Shown here piece after piece: positions 34,835-47,000 of a DNA stretch of 64,000 bases. Position numbers and translations under genes: made by a program. Origin of the DNA: Mucilaginibacter inviolabilis (GTDB lineage: Bacteria > Bacteroidota > Bacteroidia > Sphingobacteriales > Sphingobacteriaceae). Position 1 is the first letter of the stretch. Each line of letters begins with the position of its first letter. The notes under the pieces are model-generated. The model was not told the DNA's origin and searched no databases. It saw nothing but the letters and a program-made list of their open reading frames with translations. Location of the stretch: the NCBI RefSeq assembly GCF_011089895.1, contig NZ_JAANAT010000002.1, forward strand, positions 1-64,000. The letters are read 5' to 3'.

Positions 34835-36151
34835 TCAATTTCCGCTATTTTTCTTATAAGCCACCCATACATAAAAAGGTATACTAGCCATCAGCAATAA
34901 AAAACCATAATAAACGGCTTCTTTGCCGGTACCGGCGATGGTCCAAAGCGCGTAGCCGAAAGCCAAAATAGCTAATACCACAGCACCGGTTAAACCGTCA
35001 ACCTGTTTTTGCTTTACGCGGATAATTAAATAGGAGGCTGCCGAAAGCAGGTAAGGGATCAGGATAGATAACAAAGATAACAGTAGCAGAAAACGGAATT
35101 GCTCCACCAGGCCCTTGGTATAATTCATGCTCATAAAAAGCGATACCATCGCGCTGCTCACCAGGATGCCCACATAGGGTACGCCTTTTTTGTTTTTACG
35201 GGCAAAAACGGCGGGGAATAGTTTGTCGCTGGCAATGGCAAAGGGCATCTGGCCCTGTAATAAGGTCCATCCATTGAGCGAGCCAAAGGCGGCAATAGCT
35301 ATACCGGCACTCACCCAATAGCGGGCATTGCTGCCATATATTACTACGGCAGCATCGGCAAAAGGGGTCACCGAATGTTTTAAAGTTGCTGCCGGGATTA
35401 TGCCGATTACGCTAAAGCTACTCAGCACATACACTAATGTAGCGATCATTAAGCCCAATAAAGTTGCCCGGGGAATAGTTTTCTCGGGATTGGCCACACT
35501 GCCGGCGGGTACCGTAGCGCTTTCAATACCAATAAAGGCAAACATGGTCATGGTGGCCGTTGCGTTTAAAGCGCCATATATAGTAGTGCCGCTGCCATTA
35601 AAGGGCGAAAAGTTTTTAGCCTGGATAAAAAACAGACCTCCAATAGCTACCAATATCAGTGGCGTTACCTTTAATATAGTAGTTACCAGCTGAACTTTAC
35701 CCCCGGTTACTACGCCACGGGTATTAATATAGGTAAGCAGCCAAATGGTACATAAACCTGTAGCTATGGCTGTAATGGCACTGGAAGCAAGTACCGGAAA
35801 AAAAGTGCTGAGCGCGCTTACAAATGATATGGTGATGGCCGCGTTGGCGCAGGCTACAGCTAGGTAATAACCCCAGGCTACCAGGAAACCGGCAAAATCG
35901 CCCAGACCATTGCGGGTATAGGCATATGGACCGCCCGTTGCATGGGGCAGCAACTTGCTCAGGTTACTGAAAACTTTGGCCAAAAAGTAAGAACCCACTG
36001 CCGAAAACACCCAGCCCAGCAGGCCAATACTGCCGTAGGAGGCCATAGCTGCCGGCATTAAAAACACGCCCGCGCCTATCATATTGCCAACCACCAGTGA
36101 GGTGCTGGTCCATAAACCTAATTTGTTTTTTTCGGAGGAGGATACAGGCAT
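34835..36151 (-). CDS. APC family amino-acid permease (AdiC/PotE-like)
   Basis: A 438-residue transporter with about 12 membrane segments. 'LVVGNMIGAGVFLMPAAMASYG' (about 20-41) holds the GxG-type substrate-binding break of helix 1, and 'FAFIGIESATVPAGSVANPEKTIPRATLLG' (about 190-225) is the APC helix-6/linker signature of AdiC/PotE-like antiporters. It probably exchanges or imports a basic amino acid or polyamine. It is a lone gene, divergent from the dehydrogenase at 36356. Confidence 0.87.
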   Translation of the reverse strand: MPVSSSEKNKLGLWTSTSLVVGNMIGAGVFLMPAAMASYGSIGLLGWVFSAVGSYFLAKVFSNLSKLLPHATGGPYAYTRNGLGDFAGFLVAWGYYLAVACANAAITISFVSALSTFFPVLASSAITAIATGLCTIWLLTYINTRGVVTGGKVQLVTTILKVTPLILVAIGGLFFIQAKNFSPFNGSGTTIYGALNATATMTMFAFIGIESATVPAGSVANPEKTIPRATLLGLMIATLVYVLSSFSVIGIIPAATLKHSVTPFADAAVVIYGSNARYWVSAGIAIAAFGSLNGWTLLQGQMPFAIASDKLFPAVFARKNKKGVPYVGILVSSAMVSLFMSMNYTKGLVEQFRFLLLLSLLSILIPYLLSAASYLIIRVKQKQVDGLTGAVVLAILAFGYALWTIAGTGKEAVYYGFLLLMASIPFYVWVAYKKNSGN

Positions 36152-36355
36152 AGCTGATAATAATTTATTGCGAAGATAAGATAGCGTATTTATAGGATAC
36201 TGGGAACGGCTTAAAAAATCTTCTGTACAATAAAAATCTTCTTTTAATTTTTTAAAAAGATAGGTATGTTTATAAAAATAAGCTTAATTTAAACATTTCA
36301 AGCTTAAGATCCTTTATAAAAGGATACATCTATTATACATCAACCTTTACCATAC

Positions 36356-38104
36356 ATGAAAAACCGTTTTGTTTTATTTGCGATAGCTATTGTCGCGTTT
36401 TTTATCATCAGTTTTACCATTACCGGGAATAAGGACACTTTGCCTCCTGCCGATAAAAATAACGGGGGCTTGTTTTTACCAGGTCATTTCAGGGCCGTAG
36501 TGGTAGTGGATAGCCTGGCGGGGCGGGCCCGCCATCTGGCAGTTAATGATAATGGCGATGTGTATGTAAAACTGCGCTTTCCTGACTCCATAGGCGGAAA
36601 CGTGGCATTGAGAGATACCAATCATGATGGTAAAGCGGATATCATTCAAAAATTTGCCAATTATGAAGATAAAGGGAGCTATGGTACAAGTATGCGTATC
36701 CATAAGGGGTATCTTTATTTTAGTTCGGAAATCAATGTGTACCGGGTAAAACTCAATCCGAACTCACTTGTACCCGATGGTAAATTGGAACTGATTGTGC
36801 ATGATACCCATGGCGAACACGAGCATGACGCCAAGCCTTTAGCGTTTGATAACAAAGGGCATATGTATGTGGCTTTCGGCGCACCTTCTAATGCCTGCCA
36901 GGAGCAAAACCGTGTGCCCGGGTCTATGGGTATAGCAGGTTGCCCACTGTTGAAAGAAAATGGAGGTATTTGGCGTTTCGATGAAGACAAACCCAATCAA
37001 TTGCAGGCTGATGGTATGCGCTATGCTACCGGTCTGCGCAGCATAGTGGCTATGGACTGGAACACAGCCGAAAACTGTTTATATGTAGTAGCACACGGGC
37101 GCGATGATCTGCGTTTACAGTTCCCTAAACTATTTACTCCGTGGGAAAGCGCGGTATCACCAGCCGAAGAGTTTTTAAAAATTAAGGAAGGTACGGATGC
37201 AGGTTGGCCATACTATTATTATGACCCTATTAAAAAGAAAAAGCTTTTAAACCCCGAATATGGCGGCGATGGTAAAAAAGTGGGTGATGGTGCTAAATAT
37301 GCACAACCTATTATGGCTTTCCCGGCGCACTGGGCACCAAATGATCTGTTGTTTTATACAGGTAACCAGTTCCCGGCAAGGTATAAAAACGGAGCATTTA
37401 TTGCGTTTCATGGTTCCACTAACAGGTCGCCGTATCCTCAGGCTGGTTTCTTTATTTGCTTTGTACCTTTTAAAGGCGGCAAGCCGGCCGGCCCCTGGGA
37501 AATTTTTGCCGATGGATTTGCTGGCCATAATACGATAGTGAGCGTGAGCGATGCGGTTTACCGGCCGATGGGGGTATCGCAAGGTCCCGACGGTTCTTTA
37601 TATATAAGTGATACCGAGAAGGGGAGGGTATGGCGGATATTTTATCAGGGCGACAAAACCAAATTCACAACAGCACAGTTGGCTAAGATGGAATTGCGGA
37701 AAAAGCTACCAAGTTTTAAAACCCCCGACGTGATGCGTAACAACCTGATGAGTGGTATGCTAACCGGGGGCGCTAAACTGTATGCTACCTATTGTACCAA
37801 TTGTCACCAGAAAAATGGCAAAGGCGATGGTAACCTTTTTCCTCCTCTTGCCGGGTCTGAATGGGTTACCGGAGGCAAATACATGGAAAAGGAAACCGCC
37901 ATCCGGGTATTGCTGAATGGCCTGGAAGGGCCGGTTAAGGTTAAAAACGTACCTTATAATAGTGTAATGCCCAAGCATAATTTTCTGACGGATGATCAGA
38001 TAGCTCAGGTTTTAACTTATATCCGCAATAATTTCGGGAACAATAGTAGCCTGGTTACTGCATTAGAAGTAAAAAAGATACGTGCAAGTTTAAAAGTAAA
38101 ATGA
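36356..38104 (+). CDS. Sorbosone dehydrogenase-like propeller fused to cytochrome c
   Basis: A 582-residue periplasmic protein with an N-terminal signal or membrane segment (about 5-24). Residues about 45-440 are a six-bladed PQQ-dependent sugar dehydrogenase-like propeller ('HLAVNDNGDVYVKL', 'YATGLRSIVAMDWN', 'GVSQGPDGSLYISDTEKGRVWRI'). A monohaem cytochrome c follows (about 470-575) with haem site 'CTNCH' near 481 and axial Met near 538 ('VMPKH'). The fusion would pass electrons from an oxidised sugar to the respiratory chain. The sugar substrate is unknown; loss of activity in some family members is possible. Confidence 0.85.
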   Translation: MKNRFVLFAIAIVAFFIISFTITGNKDTLPPADKNNGGLFLPGHFRAVVVVDSLAGRARHLAVNDNGDVYVKLRFPDSIGGNVALRDTNHDGKADIIQKFANYEDKGSYGTSMRIHKGYLYFSSEINVYRVKLNPNSLVPDGKLELIVHDTHGEHEHDAKPLAFDNKGHMYVAFGAPSNACQEQNRVPGSMGIAGCPLLKENGGIWRFDEDKPNQLQADGMRYATGLRSIVAMDWNTAENCLYVVAHGRDDLRLQFPKLFTPWESAVSPAEEFLKIKEGTDAGWPYYYYDPIKKKKLLNPEYGGDGKKVGDGAKYAQPIMAFPAHWAPNDLLFYTGNQFPARYKNGAFIAFHGSTNRSPYPQAGFFICFVPFKGGKPAGPWEIFADGFAGHNTIVSVSDAVYRPMGVSQGPDGSLYISDTEKGRVWRIFYQGDKTKFTTAQLAKMELRKKLPSFKTPDVMRNNLMSGMLTGGAKLYATYCTNCHQKNGKGDGNLFPPLAGSEWVTGGKYMEKETAIRVLLNGLEGPVKVKNVPYNSVMPKHNFLTDDQIAQVLTYIRNNFGNNSSLVTALEVKKIRASLKVK

Positions 38105-38124
38105 TGACTTCAAATACGACTAAT

Positions 38125-40704
38125 TTAGTTGTTAACCTTTACTTTTAATGCCAGAACCTCGCTTTTGGGCGATATAAACACATCAACGCTTAAGCCACAT
38201 TCGCGTAATAAACGGGTATGGTTGTAAGATACCTGTTTGTACAATTGCGGATCAAGATTCAATAGTAACTCGTTGTTCAAAATGCTGGCATAAATAAACA
38301 GTTTTGACAATTTGTTGCCCGATTCGTCCGAAACCTGGTTTAAGCAATTCAAATAACTGTTAATAGCTGAATAATCATTACCTGAAATAGCATTTTTTAT
38401 CTTAAGCCCATAAAACAGCGATTTCATAAAAGGAGTAAATAAATACTCTGCCTGTTTATGGGAAGCCGAAATCTCGTCGTTGTTTTTCAACAGGTTAGCT
38501 TGCTTATCCAATAAAAAATAAGCATCAGACTCGGCTATCTTTAAAAAGAAATTATAGGCAAATGATGTTTCGGCGCTGGTTTTATCTATGGAATGAAGTG
38601 CGTTAACAAATCTTAATGTTTTATAAGGCTTGCGGCAAATAAAAGTAGAATAGGCCGATAACAGGAAAATAAGATCGTTCGCTTTTCTGTTATGTATGGT
38701 TTCGCTTTGTTTTGGCGGATTAAAATAGAAACGGGTGATCTCGGCAAAAAAGTCCTTCCTGATCATACCATATTTCAGATACTGATAAATGGCATTGAGG
38801 CAATGCAGCGGGTTAATGGCAAAGTGATGGAAATCGTCCTGCGGGAAACTTTTTAATTTCGCCAGGTGATCTTCCAGTTGCTTCAAATCCAGCTGGAGTA
38901 TGGCTATAGTAGCCAAAGCGGTATAAGTAAGTACCTTTTTATGGTCAGAAAGCTCAAACTTTAACAAAGTTTGGAGTGCCTTTTTGTAATCGGTATTAAC
39001 CAGCTCCAGCCCGAAAAAGTAATAAAAAAGCCCATCGCTGCAATCCTGTTTAAAAAAATTGGCAGTAGCCTCAGCGTTGGTCGACCCAAAGCAGACTCGC
39101 TGGAGCAAATCGCCTAAAAAAATGATGAGCTCCGATTTTTCTTTAGGATTAAGGTTGGTTTGAGCTAAAAGTTCAAAGCTTTCCTGTTGCCCGTTTTTAA
39201 CCGCGTGTATCACACACCATTTTATAACCGGTAATTTATGCTCACTGTCATTAAATGCATTATTGATCTGTTTAATCAATTGCAGATCAAAACGCTGGTT
39301 ATTATCTAAAAGCAGCTTACGGGCGATGGTAAATTCGAGGAAGTTATTGTTCCCGAACTGAACAAGGGTTTTAAACTGAAAATCGTTGCTGGAGTTTACT
39401 TCACGTAAAAAGCCAATACTTAACAATTCATTATAAGCATGGCTGTATTGTTTAAGCAGATCGTTGCACTTAAATTTATCCAGCTCATATATACCGGCCT
39501 GGAAATCCATTTCGTCAACCAAACCTTTCAACAGCAGGATCTTTTCGGTTGCATAATGGCCCAGGTATACCTTATTCAGTATGAATATGGAAATGAGTTC
39601 ATATATACAAATGTGATCAATGTTGCTGAGCGAAAAATTGTTCTTGTTCTGTTTATAATAGAACTGGAAATATAAAGGATGATTGAAATTGTTGGCCACA
39701 TCAATGGCTACCAGGTTCTGAACATCGGGATTTATTTTACGGCTCAGTTCTTTAATCTCCTGGATATTAAACAAAGGCACATTGGTGGTGAGGTCATGAT
39801 CTGTTATAAAACCGGTAAACCAGTTTTTAAGCCCAAACTCCATGTTATGTTTATTATTGATCCAATTGGCCGACCGCATAGTTAAAACCAGCTTAAACCA
39901 CTCATGTGATTGATAGAAGGAAAAAATATCCATCAATTGGGTTAATACCAGTTCAAATTGATCGTTTTTGAACATGTGTTCATCAAAACCGTCAATAATA
40001 AGATAAAACCTGCCATCGTTACGTTTATTGATATCAAATAGCGCTTCAATATCTTCCTCCTGCGAGTAGCCCAGTAAAGCCAGCAGCCAGTCGTTCAGAT
40101 CGCGCCCGCTTAAAAAAACGTTCATTAACGCGCTGCTGCTAAAAAACAGAATGATATCGTTACTGTCTGATTCTAATTTTTCATCTATCCAGTGGCAAAG
40201 ACCAATTGTTTTTCCATATCCCGAAGGAGCCGCAAATACGGTTGCCGTGTAGTCGCCCCTTAAAAACTCATCAAAATGATCATCGATAAATTTGCGGCGG
40301 ATAGTTTGGCCAAAAGGGATGCCCGAACGGTTTTTTAAAGCCTGAAGCGTAAAATGAGTGATCTTTGCCGCATTTTGACTCAGGGTTTTCCAATCCACGT
40401 GCTCGTTTTGGGATTTTTCAGAAGGTACGCTTTCACGTTCGCAAAAGTCATCCCAGCCTTCGTAGTCGCAAAATTTTGCTAAAACATCAATAGTGAACAA
40501 TGATGGTTTGAATTTGCTATAGGCAAAGCCGTACACCCGTTTTAACGTGGTTTCACTTACGGTTAATTTTGTTTTTGAATATATTTGAAATGCAAGCGCC
40601 TTGCAGTCACCCGGAGTAATGCTTCTGATATTAGCATTGGCGAGTACTTTGGATTTCAACGTTTCAAACTGAATTGGTGAAAAGGATATCATAGACTCAA
40701 GCAA
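38125..40704 (-). CDS. STAND/NACHT-like NTPase with N-terminal HTH-like domain
   Basis: An 859-residue protein without signal peptide. Residues about 10-90 ('LTVSETTLKRVYGFAYSKFKPSLFTIDVLAKFCDYEGWDDF') look like a helical DNA- or protein-binding domain known to me from other Sphingobacteriaceae proteins. A P-loop ATPase follows with Walker A 'APSGYGKT' (159-166) and Walker B 'FYLIIDGFDE' (233-242), the DGFDE form typical of NACHT-type STAND proteins. Residues about 400-859 are a long helical array, probably sensor repeats. It is divergent from the giant secreted protein gene and convergent with the dehydrogenase gene. It may be a regulator or a defence ATPase; I cannot decide which. Confidence 0.7.
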   Translation of the reverse strand: MLESMISFSPIQFETLKSKVLANANIRSITPGDCKALAFQIYSKTKLTVSETTLKRVYGFAYSKFKPSLFTIDVLAKFCDYEGWDDFCERESVPSEKSQNEHVDWKTLSQNAAKITHFTLQALKNRSGIPFGQTIRRKFIDDHFDEFLRGDYTATVFAAPSGYGKTIGLCHWIDEKLESDSNDIILFFSSSALMNVFLSGRDLNDWLLALLGYSQEEDIEALFDINKRNDGRFYLIIDGFDEHMFKNDQFELVLTQLMDIFSFYQSHEWFKLVLTMRSANWINNKHNMEFGLKNWFTGFITDHDLTTNVPLFNIQEIKELSRKINPDVQNLVAIDVANNFNHPLYFQFYYKQNKNNFSLSNIDHICIYELISIFILNKVYLGHYATEKILLLKGLVDEMDFQAGIYELDKFKCNDLLKQYSHAYNELLSIGFLREVNSSNDFQFKTLVQFGNNNFLEFTIARKLLLDNNQRFDLQLIKQINNAFNDSEHKLPVIKWCVIHAVKNGQQESFELLAQTNLNPKEKSELIIFLGDLLQRVCFGSTNAEATANFFKQDCSDGLFYYFFGLELVNTDYKKALQTLLKFELSDHKKVLTYTALATIAILQLDLKQLEDHLAKLKSFPQDDFHHFAINPLHCLNAIYQYLKYGMIRKDFFAEITRFYFNPPKQSETIHNRKANDLIFLLSAYSTFICRKPYKTLRFVNALHSIDKTSAETSFAYNFFLKIAESDAYFLLDKQANLLKNNDEISASHKQAEYLFTPFMKSLFYGLKIKNAISGNDYSAINSYLNCLNQVSDESGNKLSKLFIYASILNNELLLNLDPQLYKQVSYNHTRLLRECGLSVDVFISPKSEVLALKVKVNN

Positions 40705-41051
40705 TTAGGTTAATAGGTTAGTATTTATATTACGCAATTAATCTGAATAGGTTGTTGTTATTTATACAATTAACGTTACTGCTAATATTATACGGGGGTA
40801 ATATCAAATAATGTTGCAGTTATATTTTACCCGAATAGTGGGTTTTTACCTTATTTTACTGTGTTTACGAAAAATGTAGAGCCCTAGGTTTTAAAATAAT
40901 ATTTAATGAACAAAATGAACAATAATTACAAAGTGTGAATGAGGATTGAGCCTGCCTGAATAAGTGAATAAGATGTATTAATAATTATCCTCAAGCGGTA
41001 TGTAGTTTTGAAAGGTGTAACTATTTGCACCTACCTTAACTTCATATTTGC
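40705..41051. other. Divergent intergenic region between STAND gene and giant gene
   Basis: This 347-base AT-rich gap must hold both promoters. TAGTTTTG at 41003-41010 fits the Bacteroidota -7 consensus TAnnTTTG and lies 41 bases before the giant gene, but no TTTG -33 box is found at the right distance. No RNA gene or repeat is seen. Confidence 0.4.
41003..41010 (+). promoter_or_regulatory. Candidate -7 promoter box of the giant gene
   Basis: TAGTTTTG matches TAnnTTTG at all fixed positions. The spacing to the ATG at 41052 is plausible for a leader of about 35 bases. The upstream box is not recognisable, so this is only a candidate. Confidence 0.35.
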
Positions 41052-44000
41052 ATGAGAACCTTTACCTTTTATTGCAGGTACATAATAGTTTTATGCCTGC
41101 TATTGTGTGCTACAAGTCAAATATTCGGACAACGCCATTTTGCTACTACTCAGCAAAGCGGCGCTACAGGTTTACTTTGCTTGGGCTGCGTGGTTAATAA
41201 TCAAGGCAATGCTATTGATGCAAATCTGCAAACGTTCTCCACTTTAAACGTTCCGGTTGGTCTTTTAGCATCAACTTACCAGGAACTTATATTTCCAACT
41301 ACGGTTCCGGCCAATACGCAACTGACCATTAAACTGGGAACAGGTGATAACCTGCTTGACGTAACACTTTTGGGAGGCGTAACTATTACTCCGTATAACG
41401 GCAGCGTAGCAGGTACTCCGGTTACTGCCCCTACATTAGCAAGTGTTGCCAGCAACAATAACCAACTGGAGTTAATTTATGCGCCAACACAGGCTTATGA
41501 CAGGGTAAGGGTGACACTTAGCGGAGGTTTGTTAGGGGCGCTAAGTAGTATATACCTGTACGATGCATTTTATACTACTCCTGGGCCGCCTGTTTGTAAT
41601 ACCACTTATGATGAATTACATGGTATATCATCGGCATTGCTTGGGCTGGGTTTAAATGTAGGAGGGGTAGTAAATCCTCAGAATGCTATTGACGGTAATT
41701 TAAATACAGCATCCACCCTTAACGCGGGTGTTGGTGCTTTAGGGGCATTTGCACAACAAACACTTGTTTTTCAATCAGCATCAACTGTTGGCGATTCTGT
41801 AAAACTGACGCTAACCATACCCAAATCCTTACTGGATGTAGGGCTTCTTTCGAGTATATCCATATCCACATTTAACGGCAATACCGATAATAATGACACG
41901 CAGTTCCTAAGCGCGTCATTACTTACTATACGCTTACTTGACTTTGCCAATAACAGGCAGCGGCTAACCGTTAGCTACGTGCCTCCAAAAGTATTTGACC
42001 GTGTTCAGCTCCGGCTGGGTGGGGTAGCCAATGTACTCTCAACTCTTGATCTGAATGAGGGCGAGATAGATATACCTCAGCCAATCATAAAAGTTAATAA
42101 TGTAGCGGTAACCACAGCACAATTATGCGCGGGTAGTACGGTTACATTAAACGCTACTGCCAACCTGGCGGGTACAACCTTCAGCTGGTTCACCCAGCCA
42201 ACAGGCGGTACTGCTGTATTTACGGGTGCAAGTTTTACTACACCTGCTTTAACCAACAACATTACCTATTATGTGTCGGCAACTCGTCCGGGTTGCGCTA
42301 CGGCATCTACCCGTACAGCGGTAACTATTAATGTAAACCAGATTCCGGCTGCACCTGTTGTTGCCAATGCTAATACTACTGTATGTCCTGGCTCAACAGC
42401 CATATTTGCGGCTACACCGGTAACTGGCGTTACTATCAACTGGTATGCCGCGGCAACCGGTGGTACACCATTGTTTACAGGTAATACTTTTACCAGCCCG
42501 GCTTTAACCGCTACTACCAGCTATTATGCCGAAGCGGTAAGCGGCGGCACCTGCGTAAGTACCACACGTACTAAAGTAACTGCTACTATAAGTCCGCTGC
42601 CTGCGGCGCCAACGCTTACTGCACCAAACGTAACTATTTGCGATGGTGATGTGGCTGTATTGGCCATTGCTTCGCCAGTAGCCGGACAAACTTATAACTG
42701 GTATGCAGCTGCAACAGGCGGCACGCCATTGTTTACCGGAACTAACTTTACCAGTCCGGCTTTAAGCGCAAACACTACTTATTATGCCGAAGCGGTTAAC
42801 GCAGCAGGTTGCGTAAGCGGTACCCGTGCAGTAGCAACTGTGACTGTATCGCCTAAGCCAGCTGCTCCGGTTCTGGCCGTAAATAACTCAACCATTGTAG
42901 CCGGCCAAACAGCTACTATCACTGTCAGCAATGCACAAACAGGTATTACTTATAACTGGTACACTTCGGCTGCTGCTGCTACACCTGTATTTACAGGTAA
43001 TCCGTACACAACACCAGCACTTTTCAGCACCACTACTTATTATGTAGCCGCTGCTAACGCTGCAGGTTGCGAGTCGGTTACCCGTACCCCGATAACTATA
43101 ACGGTAACCATCAATAATAATTCACCTTGTACATTTGCTAATCAGCAAAGTACCTCCATTAATGGTTTGTGTTTACTATGCGTTATTAATAATGGCGCCT
43201 TAGCTGCGGATGCAGACACCACTACGGCATCAACGATAACCGTACCTGTTGGGCTTTTAGGAGGATCAGCTTCACAAACATTGATATTCCCGAACCCAGG
43301 TTTTGCAGGCGATACTATTAAACTTGCCTTGCAAACACCCGGTGGTTTAGCCGATGTAAGCTTACTTGGCGGGATAACAGTTGCTGTTTATAACGGCACA
43401 ACACAGGTAGCTTCCTATCCGCTTAATAATTCATTGCTCACTTTAAGACTGCTGAGTGGAAGTGGTAAGTATGCTGCCTATATACCGGCTGTTGGGAATT
43501 ATGACCGTATAGTGGTAACCCTTAATTCGGGTGCTGCTACGCTGCTTACCTCCTTACAGATCTATTACGCGGTACAGCAATACCCTACACCTAAATTTAA
43601 TCCAACTGCTCCCGAAATTTGCAAAGGCAGTCCGGCAACATTGAATATTACTTCACCTGCGCCTGCTAACGGAACTTTTAGCTGGTTCACTACCCCAACC
43701 GGTGGTACTGCTGTTCATACCGGAACATCTTATACTACACCTGCGTTAACTGCCAATACAACCTATTATGTTGAGTACAGCCGTGGCGGAAGCTGCGTAA
43801 GCCCAACACGTGCACCAGTACAGATAATAGTTGATGATACACCGGTGAAACCAGTTGTAACGCCTTCGAGCGCTACCATACTGGCTGGCCAAACCGCTAC
43901 TTTCAAAGCTACTGTTGTTAATGGAGCTACCATAAAATGGTATACTTCTGCAACAGGTGGTACACCAGTGTTTACCGGTAGTACTTTCACTACCCCGGTA

Positions 44001-47000
44001 TTGAATGCTAATACTACTTACTACGCCGAAGCCTCATTAGGCAGCTGCGTATCGCCAGACAGAACCGTTGTGCCTGTAACCGTTACCCCGATAGTAATAC
44101 CGGATGTAAGTGTTAACCCGCCAACACAATCTGTTAACATTGGAACAAGCGGCACCATAACCGCAAGTTCAACTACCCCTGGAACCGTATTTAACTGGTA
44201 TACTACGCCAACCGGTGGCACCCCGATATTTACAGGGCCAACTTTTGTAACTCCGGCAGTATTTGCCAATACTACTTATTATGCCGAGGCTGTGGTAACT
44301 GCTACCGGCGCAGTATCGGCCACCCGTGCAGCTGGAGTGGTTAATATTATTCCAGTTGGCACCGATCCGGTAGCCTGCGACGCGGCCACAGCACAAACCA
44401 ACTCGGCTAATGGCCTGTGTTTATTGTGCGGTATTAGTAATGCCGGCGGAGCAATTGACAACGATCGTAATACATTCTCACAAATACACGTACCTATAGG
44501 TTTATTAGGAGGCTCTGCTCAACAAACCCTTCAATTTGCCCATCCAGGTATTGCTGGTGATAGTATTATTGTTGAATTGGGTATCCCCGGTTCACTGGCC
44601 GATGTAGGTGTGTTATCACAAATTCAGATAGGTACTTACAATGGTGCTACTTTTAATAACGATTTCTTTAGTGTAAACGGATCTTTGTTAAATGTTACTT
44701 TATTGAACGGTACAAGCCGTTTCAGAGTAGCCTTTAAAGCAGGCGCGGCATTTGACCGTGTTGAAATTCAGTTTAACTCAGGTGTGGCCGGTTTATTGAA
44801 TGCTGTGAATGTTTATGACGCTTACCAGTCAGTTGCTTCACCCACTATCGGTACAGCAAACGTAAGCACCTGTCAGGGAACATCAGCTACGCTTACTGCC
44901 ACCAATGTGCCGGCCAACGTAACTATTAAATGGTATACTGCTGCTTCGGGTGGTACACCAGTGTTTACCGGTGCAAACTTTGTTACACCAGTATTAAATG
45001 CTACTACTACTTATTATGCCGAAGCCAGCCGTACGGTTGATGGTTGCGCGCAAGGTAACCGTACACCGGCAACTGTAACTATTGTTCCGGCGCCTGCCGC
45101 ACCGGTGGCTAACGCTACTACGGTAGCCGTATGTTCTGGTCAACCTGCCATATTCACGGTACAAGCGGTTAATGGTGTTACCTTTAGCTGGTATGCTACT
45201 GCAACCGGTGGTACCCCATTGTTTACCGGAACGCAATTTACCAGCCCCGCATTAACTGCAAATACTTCATACTATGTTCAGGCTAATGCAGGCTCATGCG
45301 GCAGTTCGGCCCGTACTCAAGTTACGGCTAATGTAGTTACAACGCCTACAGTACCAACCGTAATTACCCCGGTTCAAATATGCTCTGGTTCATCAGCTGT
45401 ATTAACCGCCTCGTCAACCCAGGCAGGTGTTACCTTTAACTGGTACACCACTGCAACAGGCGGCACACCTGTAGCTTCGGGTTCTTCATTTACTACCCCG
45501 GCATTAACTGCCAATACATCATATTACGTTGAAGCTGCGTCGACAGGGGGCTGCACCAGCTCAACAAGGGCAAAAGCGGATGTGTCGGTTAATCCGACAC
45601 CCGTTGCGCCTACTATTACTGCTCCAGGCCAGGTAACATCGGGCCAATCGGTTACGCTAGCCGTTACCTCACCTGTAGCCGGCGTTACCTACAAATGGTA
45701 TGCTTCTGCCACAGGCGGTACACCTATATTTACAGGTACTTCATTTACCACTCCGGCTTTAACTTCAAATACCACTTATTATGTGGAGGCAAGTTCTGCC
45801 GCGGGTTGTATAAGCGCAACACGTACTTCTGTTGACGTTATAGTAAATCCGATATTCTCAACCAGCTGCGATTTTGCATCAACACAGACATTTGACGTGA
45901 ACGGCGGCCTGCTTTGCGTTGGTTGTGCCGTAAACAATCCTAATAATTCTGTTGACCAGGACACTACCAACTTTAGCCAGTTGAGCGTTCCAATAGGTTT
46001 GGTAGGATCAAACGTATCGCAAAAATTAATATTCAGCGATGCCGGTGTTGTGGGTGATACGGTAACCGTAAAAATATCAGTTCCGGCAAGTCTGGCTACC
46101 GTAGGTGTTTTAAATCAATTACAAATAGCTTCTTTTAACGGAGCCACTTATAATAATGACCGTGTTACCTTAAGCAGCAGTCTGCTGAAAATTACATTGC
46201 TGAACGGTAACCAGACCGCGTTAGTGAAGTTTGCTCCGCAATCGGCATTTGACAGGGTCGAGATCAGGTTTAACGGCGCATTAGCCTCATTATTTAATAC
46301 GTTAAATATTTACTATGCTACCAAACAGGTAGAGGTGCCAAGGCTTGCTGCAAATGCTGTTAGTTTATGCGCTGGCAGTACAGCTACCTTTACCGTGAAT
46401 AACGCCCGTGCGGGTGTACAATATAAATGGTACACTTCGGCTACTGGCGGCACTTTGGTACATACCGGTTCAACTTTTACAACAACTGCATTAACTGCTA
46501 CTACCACTTATTATGTAGAAAGCAGCCGTGTATCCAGCAGCTGTGCTAATCCTAACAGGGTGGCTGCAACTGCCAATGTTACCCCGGCTCCGGTTAACCC
46601 GGTTCTGGCTCAGGCATCGGTACCTGTGTGTTCAAATTCATCTGCAGTGTTAACTGTTTCGCCTACACAGGCCGGTGTGGTATACAATTGGTATGCTGCA
46701 GCGACCGGTGGTACACCATTATTTACCGGTGCACAATTTACAACACCAGTACTTACTGCAAATACATCTTATTATGTAGAAGCTTCGGCAAACGGCTGTG
46801 TTAGTCCGGCCCGTACCAAGGCGGATGTAACAGTTAACCCAGTACCGGTTGCTCCAACAGTAGCTGTAAGCCCGGCCGGTGGTCAGGTTACCACAGGAAG
46901 CTCAGCTACATTGACAGCCAGTTCAACAACTGTGGGAGCTATCTTTAAATGGTACACTACAGCAACCGGCGGAACTCCTGTGTTTACAGGTTCGGTATTT

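Noticed and set aside
38125..40704. Direct call of an antiphage defence system
   Set aside because: Only the NTPase is present; there is no recognisable effector or defence neighbour, so a defence role is left as one option only.
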